DNA of 64,000 nt from Roseobacter sp. (lineage in GTDB: Bacteria > Pseudomonadota > Alphaproteobacteria > Rhodobacterales > Rhodobacteraceae). The notes under the pieces are model-generated. The model made no database searches, was not told where the DNA came from, and saw nothing but the letters and a program-made list of their open reading frames with translations. The stretch lies in the NCBI GenBank assembly GCA_002731875.1, contig PCCY01000019.1:195666-259665 (forward strand). Direction: 5' to 3'. Position numbers and translations under genes: made by a program. Below, piece by piece: positions 1 through 8,681 of this stretch (position 1 is the first letter of the stretch; each line of letters opens with the position of its first letter).

Positions 1-1362
1 GTCGGGCTTTATGGGGCTTGGGGCCTTCTGGCCAGCGCCATCCTTGGACTGAACGTGATGCTTACGCTGACCGCTTTGGGACTTCTTGGTGCCACACTGA
101 CATTGCCTGGGATTGCGGGGATCATCCTGTGCTTTGGCATCGCTGTGGACAGCAACATCCTGATCTTTAGCCGTATCCGTGAAGAAACGGCCAAGGGATC
201 GATTGCGATCAAGGCGCTGACGCTTGGTTATGGGCGGGCCTGGGCGACAATCCTTGATGCCAACATCACCACGCTTCTGGCGATGGTATTGCTGTTCATG
301 TTTGGTGCCGGTGCTATCCGGGGATTTGCCGTCACGATGAGCTTTGGCATCGTCATCTCGATGTTCACGGCCGTCGCGCTGATGCGGTTCATGATGGAAA
401 CGCTGGTGCGTCGCCGCAAACTCAAGCGGCTCGACATCGCGCCGCTGTTCGGTGGCGTGCCAGCGCCGGGGAAACTGCCCTTCATGCGGCGCGGACGCCT
501 GGCGCTTGTGATATCGGCAGTGCTGTCTGTGGGGTCGCTCGGTTTGCTCGTGATGCCCGGGCCGAATCTTGGAATTGATTTTACGGGTGGGGTGCAGATG
601 GTCCTACGCTCGGACGCGCCCGTCCCGTTGTCCGAGCTGCGTGCCGCCATCGCGCAACAGGTTCCGGGCGACGCGAGCCTGCAGGCCTTCGGCGACCCCA
701 ATGAGGTGCTGATCCGAGTGCAGGGAGAGGTCGGACAGGCCACGGTTGCCGCTGTCGAACGTGCTGCAGCAGACGTGATCCTTGATGCGGTGTTCAACCA
801 GATCGACCTTGTCGGCCCGACGATCAGTGGCGAGCTGGCAACCACCGGCCTGCTGGCGCTTGGCCTCGCCGTACTGGCGATGCTGGCCTATATCTGGGTC
901 CGGTTCGAGTGGTATTTTGCCGCTGGGGCCATTGCTGTGCTGTTCCTCGACGTCACCAAGACCTTCGGCGTCATCGCCCTGATGGGATGGGAGGTGAACC
1001 TAACCACCATCGTCGCCCTACTGACGCTGATCGGCTATTCGGTCAACGACAAGGTCGTGGTATATGACCGGATCCGCGAACACCTTGCAGGCGGCAGTGA
1101 AGAACCCTTGGCGGATGTCATCGACCGCAGCCTCAATCAGGTTCTGGCACGGTGCATCTTCACCTCTGGCACGACGCTCGCAGCGATTGTGCCGATGGCG
1201 ATCTGGGGCGGGCCAGCGGTATCCGGATTTGCCTGGCCGATGATTGCGGGCGTGACCATTGCCACCGCGTCTTCGTTGTTTGTGGCGGGGCCGGTCCTTG
1301 CTTGGCTCGCGCAGCGCAAAAAGGTTGCGGCTATGCAGGATGCCCTGAGCAATCAGGCCTGA
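1..1362 (+). CDS. secDF: Protein translocase SecD/SecF fusion, C-terminal part (5' truncated by window)
   Basis: The frame is open from base 1, so the gene starts before the window. The first ~115 residues are the membrane end of SecD, with a GIAVDSNILIFSRIREE motif equivalent to the SecD TM4 signature. They run directly into SecF: an N-terminal membrane segment near residues 160-185, the GIDFTGG periplasmic motif, and TM segments with LDVTKTFGVIAL and SVNDKVVVYDRIRE. SecDF assists Sec export by using the proton motive force. SecD and SecF in one polypeptide is the fused arrangement; the joint lies around base 440. A 9-bp hairpin follows the stop codon. I see no defect in the visible part. 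Confidence 0.93.
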   Translation, partial: VGLYGAWGLLASAILGLNVMLTLTALGLLGATLTLPGIAGIILCFGIAVDSNILIFSRIREETAKGSIAIKALTLGYGRAWATILDANITTLLAMVLLFMFGAGAIRGFAVTMSFGIVISMFTAVALMRFMMETLVRRRKLKRLDIAPLFGGVPAPGKLPFMRRGRLALVISAVLSVGSLGLLVMPGPNLGIDFTGGVQMVLRSDAPVPLSELRAAIAQQVPGDASLQAFGDPNEVLIRVQGEVGQATVAAVERAAADVILDAVFNQIDLVGPTISGELATTGLLALGLAVLAMLAYIWVRFEWYFAAGAIAVLFLDVTKTFGVIALMGWEVNLTTIVALLTLIGYSVNDKVVVYDRIREHLAGGSEEPLADVIDRSLNQVLARCIFTSGTTLAAIVPMAIWGGPAVSGFAWPMIAGVTIATASSLFVAGPVLAWLAQRKKVAAMQDALSNQA

Positions 1363-1372
1363 AAGCGACCAT

Positions 1373-1396
1373 CGCCGGGGGCGCAATCCCCCGGCG
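1373..1396 (+). terminator. GC-rich hairpin after secDF
   Basis: CGCCGGGGG and CCCCCGGCG form a perfect 9-bp stem around a 6-base loop, starting 11 bases after the secDF stop. No clear T tract follows, so it may act with Rho or only stabilise the mRNA end. Confidence 0.5.
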
Positions 1397-1540
1397 AGAT
1401 ACCTCCTATTGCGGTCGACGGAGCAATGTCACGCTGACCGTTTCTTGCAGCTGAGTGTATGATCAAAAAACAAGGATGCGGTTCAAGTCGAGAAAATCTG
1501 AACCCGCGTCGCCACTGGCCCAACGGAGCCTTAACACATC

Positions 1541-3331
1541 ATGGCAATCGACCTTTTGACACTGGCTCCTTACGCTGCCGTAATCTTGTTCATCGGCGTA
1601 TTCACAGCCTTTGTCATGGAACTGCGATCCCCAGATGTTATCGCCTTTTGCGGGGCGGCCGCAGCTCTTGCCATTGGACTTGTCAAGCCGACCGATGTTC
1701 TGGACGCGCTCGCTAATCCTGCACCTGCAACCATCGGCGCGATGTTCGTCCTCAGCGCGGCCCTTGTCCGGACTGGCGTACTTGAGGCCCTCAGCAATGT
1801 CCTTGGTCGATATGCATCGACCCGTCCGTTCCTGACACTCGCGCTGTTCTTCAGTGCCGCCGCCGGGGCCTCGATGTTTATGAACAACACACCGGTGGTC
1901 ATCGTGCTGATCCCGGTGGTGATCACCCTTGCGCGTCAGATGAAGATTGCGGCTTCGCACCTTCTTATCCCGCTGTCCTACATGGTCATTCTTGGCGGAA
2001 CCTGTTCGCTGATCGGGACCTCGACGAACCTGCTGGTGGATGGCGTTGCGCGCGATCTGGGGATGGCACCGTTCAGTCTGTTCGAGATCGCGCCTGTCGG
2101 AATCGTTGTCACCGTCGTTGGTGGAGTTTTTCTGGTAATCGCCGCCCCGCGCCTTCTCGCTGTGCGACAGACGGTTGGAGAGGTTCAGTCCAAGCGCGAC
2201 GGGCGCACCTGGCTGGTCGAGTTGTTTATTCCCGCAGGCTCGCCATTGATCGGCAAGACTGTGCTGGAAGTTGACGCTTTCAAGAATGCCGGAAGTCGGG
2301 TCGTTGATCTTGTCAGTGGAGACCTTTCCCTGCGCACAACTCTTGCCACATCGACGGTGGCGGCTGGCGATGTCGTGGTTGTGAAGACCACAGATACCGA
2401 GATTATGGGTTTTCGCGACGGCGCAGCCGTGGGCAACACCGTTCTGGGCACCGAGCCGTCGACCGCGAGACGAACCTCTGTGGTAGAGGTTTTAATCGGC
2501 CCAAATTCGAAAGCGCTGCACAGAATGGTCGGGCGTTTGCAGTGGCGTCGTCGTTTTGGGGTCTATCCGGTCGCACTCCACCGAAAGGGAGCAGCGGTCG
2601 ACATGCGCCTTGCGATGATGAAATTGGAGGTCGGGGATACTTTACTACTTGACGGTGCGCCGGAAGACATCGCGCGGCTTACCGATGAAGAACAATTGAT
2701 CGAACTGTCCTTGGTCACCTCTCGTAGTTTTCGCCGCAAGAAAGCCCCCATTGCGATCGCCACCATGGTTGCCGTCGTCGTTTTGGCGGCTCTGAATGTG
2801 GCGCCAATCTTGACCCTTGCGCTGATCGGGGTCGCTGTGGTTTTGCTGACAAACTGCATTGACGCGGATGAAGGTGTGGGCGCGATTGATGGCCGGTTGC
2901 TGTTGTTGATCGTCTCGATGCTGACATTGGGGAGTGCATTGGACAATTCGGGCGCGCTTGCGCTGATTGTGGCCAAGGTTTCACCGCTGCTGTCGACGGT
3001 CCAACCTATCGTCGCCCTTGCGCTGGTCTATGCCCTGACGTCGATCCTGACGGAACTTGTCACCAACAATGCCGTCGCGGTCCTGCTGGCACCAATCGCA
3101 GCTGGTGTGGCCATTCAACTTGGCCTTGACCCGCGCCCTTTCGTTGTGGCCGTGATGTTCGGCGCAAGCGCAAGTTTTGCGACGCCAATCGGTTATCAGA
3201 CCAATACGCTTGTCTACAACGCCGGAGGGTACAAGTTCACCGATTTCCTAAAAGTTGGTGTTCCAATGAACATTATCATTGGGTCAGCAACCGTTGTTCT
3301 GATCCCGCTCATTTGGCCACTGATGCCCTAA
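1541..3331 (+). CDS. SLC13/CitT-type anion permease with internal TrkA-C (RCK_C) domains
   Basis: This 596-residue inner-membrane carrier has an N-terminal helix bundle containing the MNNTPVVIVLIP motif and GTSTNLLVDG. A central soluble stretch (about residues 210-395) follows, with two TrkA-C-like modules (the first around VELFIPAGSPLIGKTV, the second around VEVLIGPNSKALHRMV). The second helix bundle carries ELVTNNAVAVLLAPIA and a PIGYQTNTLVYNAGGY end. This is the usual layout of SLC13/DASS-like permeases annotated for sulfate or dicarboxylates. Substrate cannot be read from the sequence. It is monocistronic; the gap on the left holds the secDF hairpin. Confidence 0.88.
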   Translation: MAIDLLTLAPYAAVILFIGVFTAFVMELRSPDVIAFCGAAAALAIGLVKPTDVLDALANPAPATIGAMFVLSAALVRTGVLEALSNVLGRYASTRPFLTLALFFSAAAGASMFMNNTPVVIVLIPVVITLARQMKIAASHLLIPLSYMVILGGTCSLIGTSTNLLVDGVARDLGMAPFSLFEIAPVGIVVTVVGGVFLVIAAPRLLAVRQTVGEVQSKRDGRTWLVELFIPAGSPLIGKTVLEVDAFKNAGSRVVDLVSGDLSLRTTLATSTVAAGDVVVVKTTDTEIMGFRDGAAVGNTVLGTEPSTARRTSVVEVLIGPNSKALHRMVGRLQWRRRFGVYPVALHRKGAAVDMRLAMMKLEVGDTLLLDGAPEDIARLTDEEQLIELSLVTSRSFRRKKAPIAIATMVAVVVLAALNVAPILTLALIGVAVVLLTNCIDADEGVGAIDGRLLLLIVSMLTLGSALDNSGALALIVAKVSPLLSTVQPIVALALVYALTSILTELVTNNAVAVLLAPIAAGVAIQLGLDPRPFVVAVMFGASASFATPIGYQTNTLVYNAGGYKFTDFLKVGVPMNIIIGSATVVLIPLIWPLMP

Positions 3332-3670
3332 AAGCTGCGAGCTTTAACTGGGTGTCGGAACAACGAGGTGAAAAAGACTTTCCTGCATCGACACAACAGC
3401 GCTTTTGTACTCACGAAGTCGTTGAAATTCAAAGTGCCTCAGCCACCTAAATCGATTGATGGATTCCAACGGAAAAAAACTAAAGGAAATGAAGTGCAGG
3501 GATAGTCCCTGACTAATTCATATGAAGGTGGAACAGCATCTGCCGGATTGGCAAAACCGGAAGGCTTGGTTGGCGGAGAATGGTACCCAAGTTGAGTGCC
3601 TATAGGGCCCAATGCTCCGGGACCCCCAGGCGATCAGTGAAGGGAAGCGTCTCGACAGAAATCGTGTTTT
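3332..3670. other. Intergenic, no convincing gene
   Basis: No recognisable gene is seen. A 27-codon frame from an ATG near 3522 reads through without family resemblance. The stretch separates the permease from the convergent methyltransferase-like gene and begins a region of visibly lower G+C. Confidence 0.4.
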
Positions 3671-4534
3671 TCAACGCGAATTAGCCTTTAGCTCGGAGTA
3701 AAGTGCAACGATCTCCGTCTTCGCGACTGAGGCTTGCCCCGCCGTTCTGGCTTTGACTTCAGAAAAGTCGATCTCCCGGAAGAGTGCGAGTTGCTCTTGA
3801 ACAGGTATATTTGCGCGTATGAAGTAGTGTGTTGTTTCGACAAGATTTTCAAAATTCTCTTTAACCGCGCCTGCACGAGAGCCAACCCGCTGAACAGCGA
3901 AGTCTGCGTCAGCTCGCGCAACGAACTTGAAATCCGGATGTTCAGTTCGCAATTTAATTTTAGGTCGCAGATTCTCACTTCGCTGCCAAACCTGGAAGAC
4001 GCAAGGAACTGGGTGGCTTTTACCCTCAAACGTAAAGCTATCGCATTCAAGCACGCGCTTCTCAAGGAGATGGAATTGAGGAGCAAGGCGATTTTGGATG
4101 CTGACCTTCTCAAAGGTGCGCGGAACAATGAACGCTATCTGGTCGGCGAACGTTACCGCGTGATTGAAAAACTGGATTGCGAGGCAGCAGCTCCTTCCGA
4201 AAGGCGGGTTGCCAATTACGATAGCAGGCGTGCGGCGCTCAAGTTTCAAGAAATCTTGTTGCGCTATCCTCGGGTCTTCGGGCAGTAGGTCGTAGGCCAG
4301 CGTGCGCGACGGCAGGAAGTCGAGGAACGCCCCTGCGCCGGCGCTTGGCTCCAAGATGTCAGTTTTCGTCGTGTTCAGATTTATACCTGTCCAACTTTCG
4401 AAGTCAGCTACACACTGGCGTGCTATCTCCGGCTTCGTGTAAAATTTGTCGAGATTTCGCGACAGCTCTTTACTGCTGATCGGGAGATCGACCGGGGCGG
4501 GTATAAATGATTTTTGGTTTTGATAGATCGACAT
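3671..4534 (-). CDS. Orphan N6-adenine DNA methyltransferase-like protein
   Basis: This 287-residue protein has a class I SAM fold. LEPSAGAGAFLD (about 61-72) is the SAM-binding motif I and IGNPPFG (107-113) is the catalytic NPPF/Y motif of N6-adenine methyltransferases. DKFYTKPEIARQCV precedes them, as in a family of small viral and bacterial NPPFG proteins. The C-terminal third is not recognised. No restriction endonuclease, specificity subunit or vsr-like gene lies nearby, so it looks solitary. G+C is lower by eye than in flanking core genes, consistent with acquisition. Activity on DNA versus RNA or protein is not proven. Confidence 0.7.
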   Translation of the reverse strand: MSIYQNQKSFIPAPVDLPISSKELSRNLDKFYTKPEIARQCVADFESWTGINLNTTKTDILEPSAGAGAFLDFLPSRTLAYDLLPEDPRIAQQDFLKLERRTPAIVIGNPPFGRSCCLAIQFFNHAVTFADQIAFIVPRTFEKVSIQNRLAPQFHLLEKRVLECDSFTFEGKSHPVPCVFQVWQRSENLRPKIKLRTEHPDFKFVARADADFAVQRVGSRAGAVKENFENLVETTHYFIRANIPVQEQLALFREIDFSEVKARTAGQASVAKTEIVALYSELKANSR

Positions 4535-4614
4535 GAAGAAGATTTGGGTTCATGCCGATCTGGCCGGAAATCTGATATGATGATTTATTGCGACCTGCCG
4601 AGAGGACTGCGCAA

Positions 4615-4776
4615 ATGGACCTATTCGAGATAATGATATCGGCTGGGAGTGTCGCCATTGCACTCTGCGGCCTTTGGTATGTTCGAAAAATCATCCGTAC
4701 GAGCGGACGGGATCGACCTCATGATCCTGAGCGCGTTCGGCGTTTGGTTGAGAGAACAAAGCGTTGGCGTAGCTGA
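4615..4776 (+). CDS. Small single-span membrane protein, unknown
   Basis: An ATG at 4615 opens a 53-codon frame with a hydrophobic segment at residues 6-23 (IMISAGSVAIALCGLWYV). A strongly basic, Arg-rich tail follows, as expected for an N-out/C-in single-span peptide. A TTG at 4588 would add nine residues. It is divergent from the methyltransferase-like gene. No family is recognised, and it could be a chance frame. Confidence 0.35.
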   Translation: MDLFEIMISAGSVAIALCGLWYVRKIIRTSGRDRPHDPERVRRLVERTKRWRS

Positions 4777-5083
4777 TTTTAAGGCGTTTTTCGATCATTG
4801 CAGACATCGATAGTGAGGTCATGCGCGCAATATCGAGTTAAATTTCTTCTCGGCTGGATCGGGCGCCAATTCTTCCGCCCAAGTTCAACGTGAAGCTGAA
4901 CAACGTGAACTTCTTTCACCTCACACTCGGCCATGTGAAGCGAAGGGCTGGATGCAGCACAAGGATACCTAAACAGGCCTCTGTGCTTTGAGCGGCAGCA
5001 TCATCGAAAACCCCAAGTCGTCGGTCATAAATGGAAGCGAACGGCCCTAACCGGCCATTGACTAAGGCGCCCATCGCCGCGAT

Positions 5084-5133
5084 GCAGCTTTCGCATTGCT
5101 GACATTCATGCGCAGTGCAGCATTTTGTCGGCT
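5084..5133. repeat. Dispersed degenerate repeat, copy A
   Basis: This stretch resembles 9380-9429. The common core is TTTCGCATTGCTG (5089-5101 and 9385-9397), followed by a similar TTCATGC and GCAGCA-TTTG-CGGCT pattern. The two copies lie 4.3 kb apart in the decayed region and are not inside genes. Confidence 0.6.
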
Positions 5134-5192
5134 GGAACGTCGGTCCGCGGACTTTTCTGCCGTCCGCCCCAGCATGCCGAATGTCCCCTTTT

Positions 5193-5213
5193 CTGATACT
5201 GCGCAAGTATCAG
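5193..5213. repeat. Perfect inverted repeat
   Basis: CTGATACT (5193-5200) and AGTATCAG (5206-5213) are exact inverted arms around GCGCA. It lies in an intergenic stretch. It could be an operator or a hairpin; no T tract follows. Confidence 0.5.
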
Positions 5214-5285
5214 CGACCAAGTTGCAGCCCCCGATACCGAATCTGCGCTCCATTTTCGAAGTAAACCCGGTATCGCGCTCCGAAT

Positions 5286-5510
5286 GACACCACCAGCGCA
5301 CGTGGCGCAATCGACTTGAACAAAGGCGTCAGGTCGTCAATGTCACGCCTTCTGCGACATCAACATTGTGGTTCAGGCGGAACAGGTTGTTCGGGTCATA
5401 TTTTCCCTTGATCTGGCGCAGCTTGTCGATGTTGGAGCCGTAAGCTTCCGACATCCGGACATTGTCGTCGGATGGCATGAAGTTCACATAGACACCACCA
5501 GCGCACGTGG
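5286..5510. repeat. Exact 20-bp direct repeat spanning the 3' part of the BBE pseudogene
   Basis: GACACCACCAGCGCACGTGG occurs at 5286-5305 and again at 5491-5510. The second copy lies where the oxidase reading frame changes (codons for the GGVYVNF motif); the first lies just outside the 3' end of the gene. Confidence 0.8.
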
Positions 5511-6693
5511 GGCGCAGTGCGGTCAAAGAGGTCTCGGGCCCAAGCAATACAGCTTTTGTCCTTTGCAGCGTCCGACCACCGCGTATGGACGTTCATCACG
5601 AAGTGCCGCGCGCGCTGTGGAAAGGGGGTCGCTGCTGGGTCGACACGGGTCATGGCGCCAGCTAAGTGGGCGATGAAAATCTCCGATTGTGGGTCCGGAA
5701 GTGCTGTGACGGCGGCGAGAGCGCTATCAATCACCTCATCGGTGAGTTGCAAGAAGTCATTGCTTTTCCAGTAGTTGCGCGCACCGGGCGTCAAAAGCGG
5801 ATCGAATGCCTGTTGCCACCCCGCGTAGGGATGCGGGCCGATTACGTCGGCAATCGGCTGTCCAAGGCCACGCAGTTCCTCCAGAGCCTTTTCACCCTCT
5901 TTCATATCGCCCGCAAGACGGCCCATATGGTCAGTTCATCCGGCGCGCGAGCGCAGATATCGCGATAGCTTTGCAACAAACTGCGCGCGTCAGCCAAAGG
6001 ATGCACGACAAGGCCCGAAAGGACCTCTGGACCGATCGGATGCAGCGCAAATTCAAAAGACGATATGACCCCGAAATTCCCACCGCCCCCACGAATTGCC
6101 CAGAACAGATCAGCGTTTTGTGTGGCGCTTGCAACGCGCACCTCACCGTCGGCACAGACAACTTCGGCAGACAGCAAGTTGTCGATGGTCAGGCCATGCT
6201 TGCCCGTAATCCAGCCGAAACCGCCGCCAAGCGTCAGACCGGCGACGCCCGTGGTCGAATTGATCCCCAGCGGCACGGCAAGGCCATAACGTTGGGTCTC
6301 TTGATCCACATCGGCCAAAAGGCAGCCTGGTTCTACGGTTGCAGTCGCCTTATCGGAATCCACATGGACGGCTTTCATCTGCGAGAGGTTCAGCAAAAGG
6401 GCACCGTCAGCCACTGCATGCCCCGCGATCTGGTGCCCACCGCTTTTAACGGCCAGTAAAAGATTGTTTTTACGCGCAAAGTTCACGGTAAGCCGGATGT
6501 CGTCTGTGTCCTGCGCAAGGACGATCAGGCCTGGGCGTCGGTCGACCATGCTGTTCCACAGCGCCCGGGCATCGTCGTAACCCGCACTCATTTTGTCGAT
6601 CAGGCTACCGCGAAGTGATGCTCTAAGGTTGGCCAGTTTGGCATTCTCGACATCAACGGTATCGCCGTTCAATGTCTTCAGGATCTGGGTCAT
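5329..6693 (-). pseudogene. FAD-linked BBE-type oxidase, broken by two frame changes
   Basis: Three pieces line up with one berberine-bridge-type FAD oxidase. The N-terminal FAD-binding PCMH domain (6693 to about 5925) carries AVKSGGHQIAGHAVADG, where the His is the usual 8-alpha FAD attachment site, and GGGFGWITGKHGLTID. A middle domain in a shifted frame (about 5926-5512) includes NYWKSNDFLQLTDEVI. The BBE C-terminal motif is back in the first frame (about 5512-5329; GGVYVNFMPSD, YDPNNLFRLNHNV). At the first joint roughly 20 residues usual in the family also seem lost. The start at 6693 gives MTQILKTLNG. It is divergent from hxlR. Probably inactive, unless the joints are sequencing errors. 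Confidence 0.8.
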
Positions 6694-6756
6694 GACGGTT
6701 GCTCCAATTGAGTTTCGGTATGACCAAAGGCTGCGCCCTAACCCGTAACCAGGCCA

Positions 6757-6771
6757 GTCCTGAAACTGGAC
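6757..6771 (-). promoter_or_regulatory. Probable HxlR operator, copy 1 (oxidase/hxlR divergent promoter)
   Basis: On the minus strand it reads GTCCAGTTTCAGGAC: GTCC and GGAC arms around a 7-base centre. It sits 63 bases upstream of the oxidase start and 83 bases upstream of the hxlR start. The same sequence with one change occurs at 7573-7587. Including flanks, 18 of 19 bases are shared. Confidence 0.6.
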
Positions 6772-6854
6772 CGGGCCTTTTTCTGCCTGAATCGGGGTTA
6801 TTTGTGATACGATGTCAGCCGGCAAAGATGAAATTGCCGCGAAGGATTAGCACA

Positions 6855-7547
6855 ATGACGCTTGGGAGTTACGGGCAATTCTGTCCGGTCGCGATGGCGG
6901 CCGAGAAACTCTGCACGCGCTGGACGATGGTACTGGTGCGCGAAATGGTGGCCGGTTCGACCCGGTTCAACGACCTGCGGCGCGGCGTGCCGCGCATGTC
7001 GCCAAGCCTTTTGTCGCAGCGCTTGAAAGAGCTTGAGGCCGCCGGGATCGTCACCCGCACGCCTGCCGCCGACGAACCAGCCGTCCAGGAGTACCGTCTC
7101 ACAGAGTCTGGTCGAGACCTGCAATCTATTGTCGAGGCCTTCGGGACTTGGGGGCAAAAGTGGATCGAGACGCAGGCCACGCTGAAGAACCTCGACCCCT
7201 CACTGCTTATGTGGGACATGCGCCGCAATCTCGATCCTTCGCCGATGCCTGCGCGCCGGATTGTTGTCAATTTCAGGTATCCTGAGCTGGTCGAATCCCG
7301 ACGCAACTGGTGGCTGGTTGTGGACCCAGAGGCAGAGGTCGACATCTGCTCTACCGATCCGGGTTTCGACGTCGATCTTTGGGTGACGACCGACCTGCGC
7401 ACGATGACCGCGATTTGGATGGGACTGAACAGAGTCTCGGGCGTACGTGATAAAATCCAACTCGACGGCGATCCGGCAATTGCCCGAACGATGCAGACTT
7501 GGCTTGGTCTCAGCCCATTCGCGGCGCAGTCGAAGTTGGTTCACTGA
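6855..7547 (+). CDS. HxlR-family winged-helix transcriptional regulator
   Basis: Start at 6855 (MTLGSYGQFCPVAMAAEKLC) places the family Cys at the N-terminus as in other HxlR proteins. The wHTH spans about residues 8-100: RWTMVLVREMVAGSTRFNDL, then GVPRMSPSLLSQRLKELEAAGIV. The C-terminal ~120 residues form an extra domain resembling the SCP2-like tail found on many alphaproteobacterial HxlR regulators. HxlR proteins bind DNA as dimers and often sense reactive electrophiles or aldehydes through the N-terminal Cys. It is divergent from the FAD oxidase gene and upstream of an exported-protein gene; both promoters carry the same palindrome, which makes those genes its likely targets. Confidence 0.88.
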   Translation: MTLGSYGQFCPVAMAAEKLCTRWTMVLVREMVAGSTRFNDLRRGVPRMSPSLLSQRLKELEAAGIVTRTPAADEPAVQEYRLTESGRDLQSIVEAFGTWGQKWIETQATLKNLDPSLLMWDMRRNLDPSPMPARRIVVNFRYPELVESRRNWWLVVDPEAEVDICSTDPGFDVDLWVTTDLRTMTAIWMGLNRVSGVRDKIQLDGDPAIARTMQTWLGLSPFAAQSKLVH

Positions 7548-7572
7548 CGCTGCACTCCAGCAGGCCCAACCG

Positions 7573-7587
7573 GTCCAGTTTCTGGAC
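7573..7587 (+). promoter_or_regulatory. Probable HxlR operator, copy 2 (upstream of exported protein gene)
   Basis: GTCCAGTTTCTGGAC has GTCC and GGAC arms around AGTTTCT. It lies between the hxlR stop (7547) and the next start (7675) and matches the site at 6757-6771 on the opposite strand in 14 of 15 bases. The flanking CCG and T also match. Confidence 0.6.
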
Positions 7588-7674
7588 TATCGGCCCAAGG
7601 CCCGCTGCCTCAACCTCAGGAATGTTTCGTCATCCGATCAGGACAGGCGAACTTCTCTTGAAAGGAGCTTTAAT

Positions 7675-8316
7675 ATGCTTTCTCACATGATCTCACCTCG
7701 CCGCACTTATTGCCCGGAACAGGGCAGCCGTGCTCCCTGCATGATCAGCGGACTGCGCAGCGTAACGGGCATGGCTATTGCTTGCACAGCACTGGCTACT
7801 TCGGCTTTCGCCCAGTCATCCCCCGAAGCCACCGCAATGATTGCCGAAGCCCTTACCGCGGCTCCGGCAGGTATTTTTGCAACCGCGACCGTTTCCGATC
7901 TGGAAGGCAATATCCTGCGCGAAGGTACAAGCGACTACACCTGCTTTCCCGCACCAGATGGGCTTGCGGGACCGATGTGCATGGATGCCGAATGGCGGCG
8001 CTGGATGGCGGCGTGGATGAGCGGCAAGCCGTTTACGGCTGAGCATGTCGCCATTGCCTACATGCTTGCCGGCGACGGGCCAGAAGGCGGTGCCAGCAAC
8101 ATCGACCCCGCAGCCACCCAACCGACTGCCGATAATGAATGGGTCGTCGAAGGGCCGCACATGATGGTCATCACACCAGATCCAGCCGTCTTTGCAGATC
8201 TGCCGACGGTTATTGAAACGGACGGCCCCTATGTAATGTGGACTGGAACGCCCTATGTTCACCTCATGGTGCCGGTCGCCGCCCGCCCAGAACAGCGCAG
8301 CGTCCCGACGAACTGA
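7675..8316 (+). CDS. Exported protein of unknown function
   Basis: The start at 7675 follows a strong AAAGGAG (7661-7667). Of 213 residues, positions about 26-46 form a signal peptide core (MAIACTALATSAFAQ) with an AFA-Q cleavage site, after an unusually long basic n-region; an internal Met at residue 23 or 33 is an alternative start. The mature part has TSDYTCFPAPDGLAGPMCMD with two Cys, then a region ending in EGPHMMVITPDP and GPYVMWTGTPYVHLMVPV. Similar periplasmic hypothetical proteins exist, but I know no assigned function. The upstream palindrome suggests HxlR control. Confidence 0.75.
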   Translation: MLSHMISPRRTYCPEQGSRAPCMISGLRSVTGMAIACTALATSAFAQSSPEATAMIAEALTAAPAGIFATATVSDLEGNILREGTSDYTCFPAPDGLAGPMCMDAEWRRWMAAWMSGKPFTAEHVAIAYMLAGDGPEGGASNIDPAATQPTADNEWVVEGPHMMVITPDPAVFADLPTVIETDGPYVMWTGTPYVHLMVPVAARPEQRSVPTN

Positions 8317-8681
8317 CATAATAACGGCCTTCGGAAGAGCGTCGCGACTTCCGGGGGCCGACCGATGCTGGCTCTTATGAAAAACTTTTGAAAGTGTCTC
8401 TTTTTAAGATCATCGGATTTCCCAACTGATCCTCGTAGGCAAGCACATCCGATGTTGTGGTCACTTTTATGTTGGGGCGGCAAACATTCAGGTTGAAAGC
8501 CTGATCGGTGGTCTTCTGCTTTACATGCTACGCACTCAGTTGCAAACGTTCGCTAAGACCAATAACCGCATCAAGAAGGGCTCCCAGCCGACCTCGGATG
8601 CAGCTCAGCATTTCATGATATGATGCAATGTCAATGTCGGGTTGTCGATGTGGGAGGGCATGGTGGATCGGAGGAACTGTC
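8317..8681. other. Intergenic with a stem-loop after the exported protein gene
   Basis: A 13-bp stem with two G-T pairs (8325-8337 with 8348-8360, loop of 10) follows the stop at 8316 and may end transcription, though no T tract follows. The rest holds no recognisable gene and leads into the decayed integrase. Confidence 0.45.

Larger units (their letters stand above)
4777..5328. other. Intergenic, repeat-bearing and apparently decayed
   Basis: No gene is recognised. The stretch contains one copy of a dispersed repeat (5084-5133), a 21-bp palindrome (5193-5213) and one copy of a 20-bp direct repeat (5286-5305) shared with the broken oxidase gene next to it. Confidence 0.5.
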
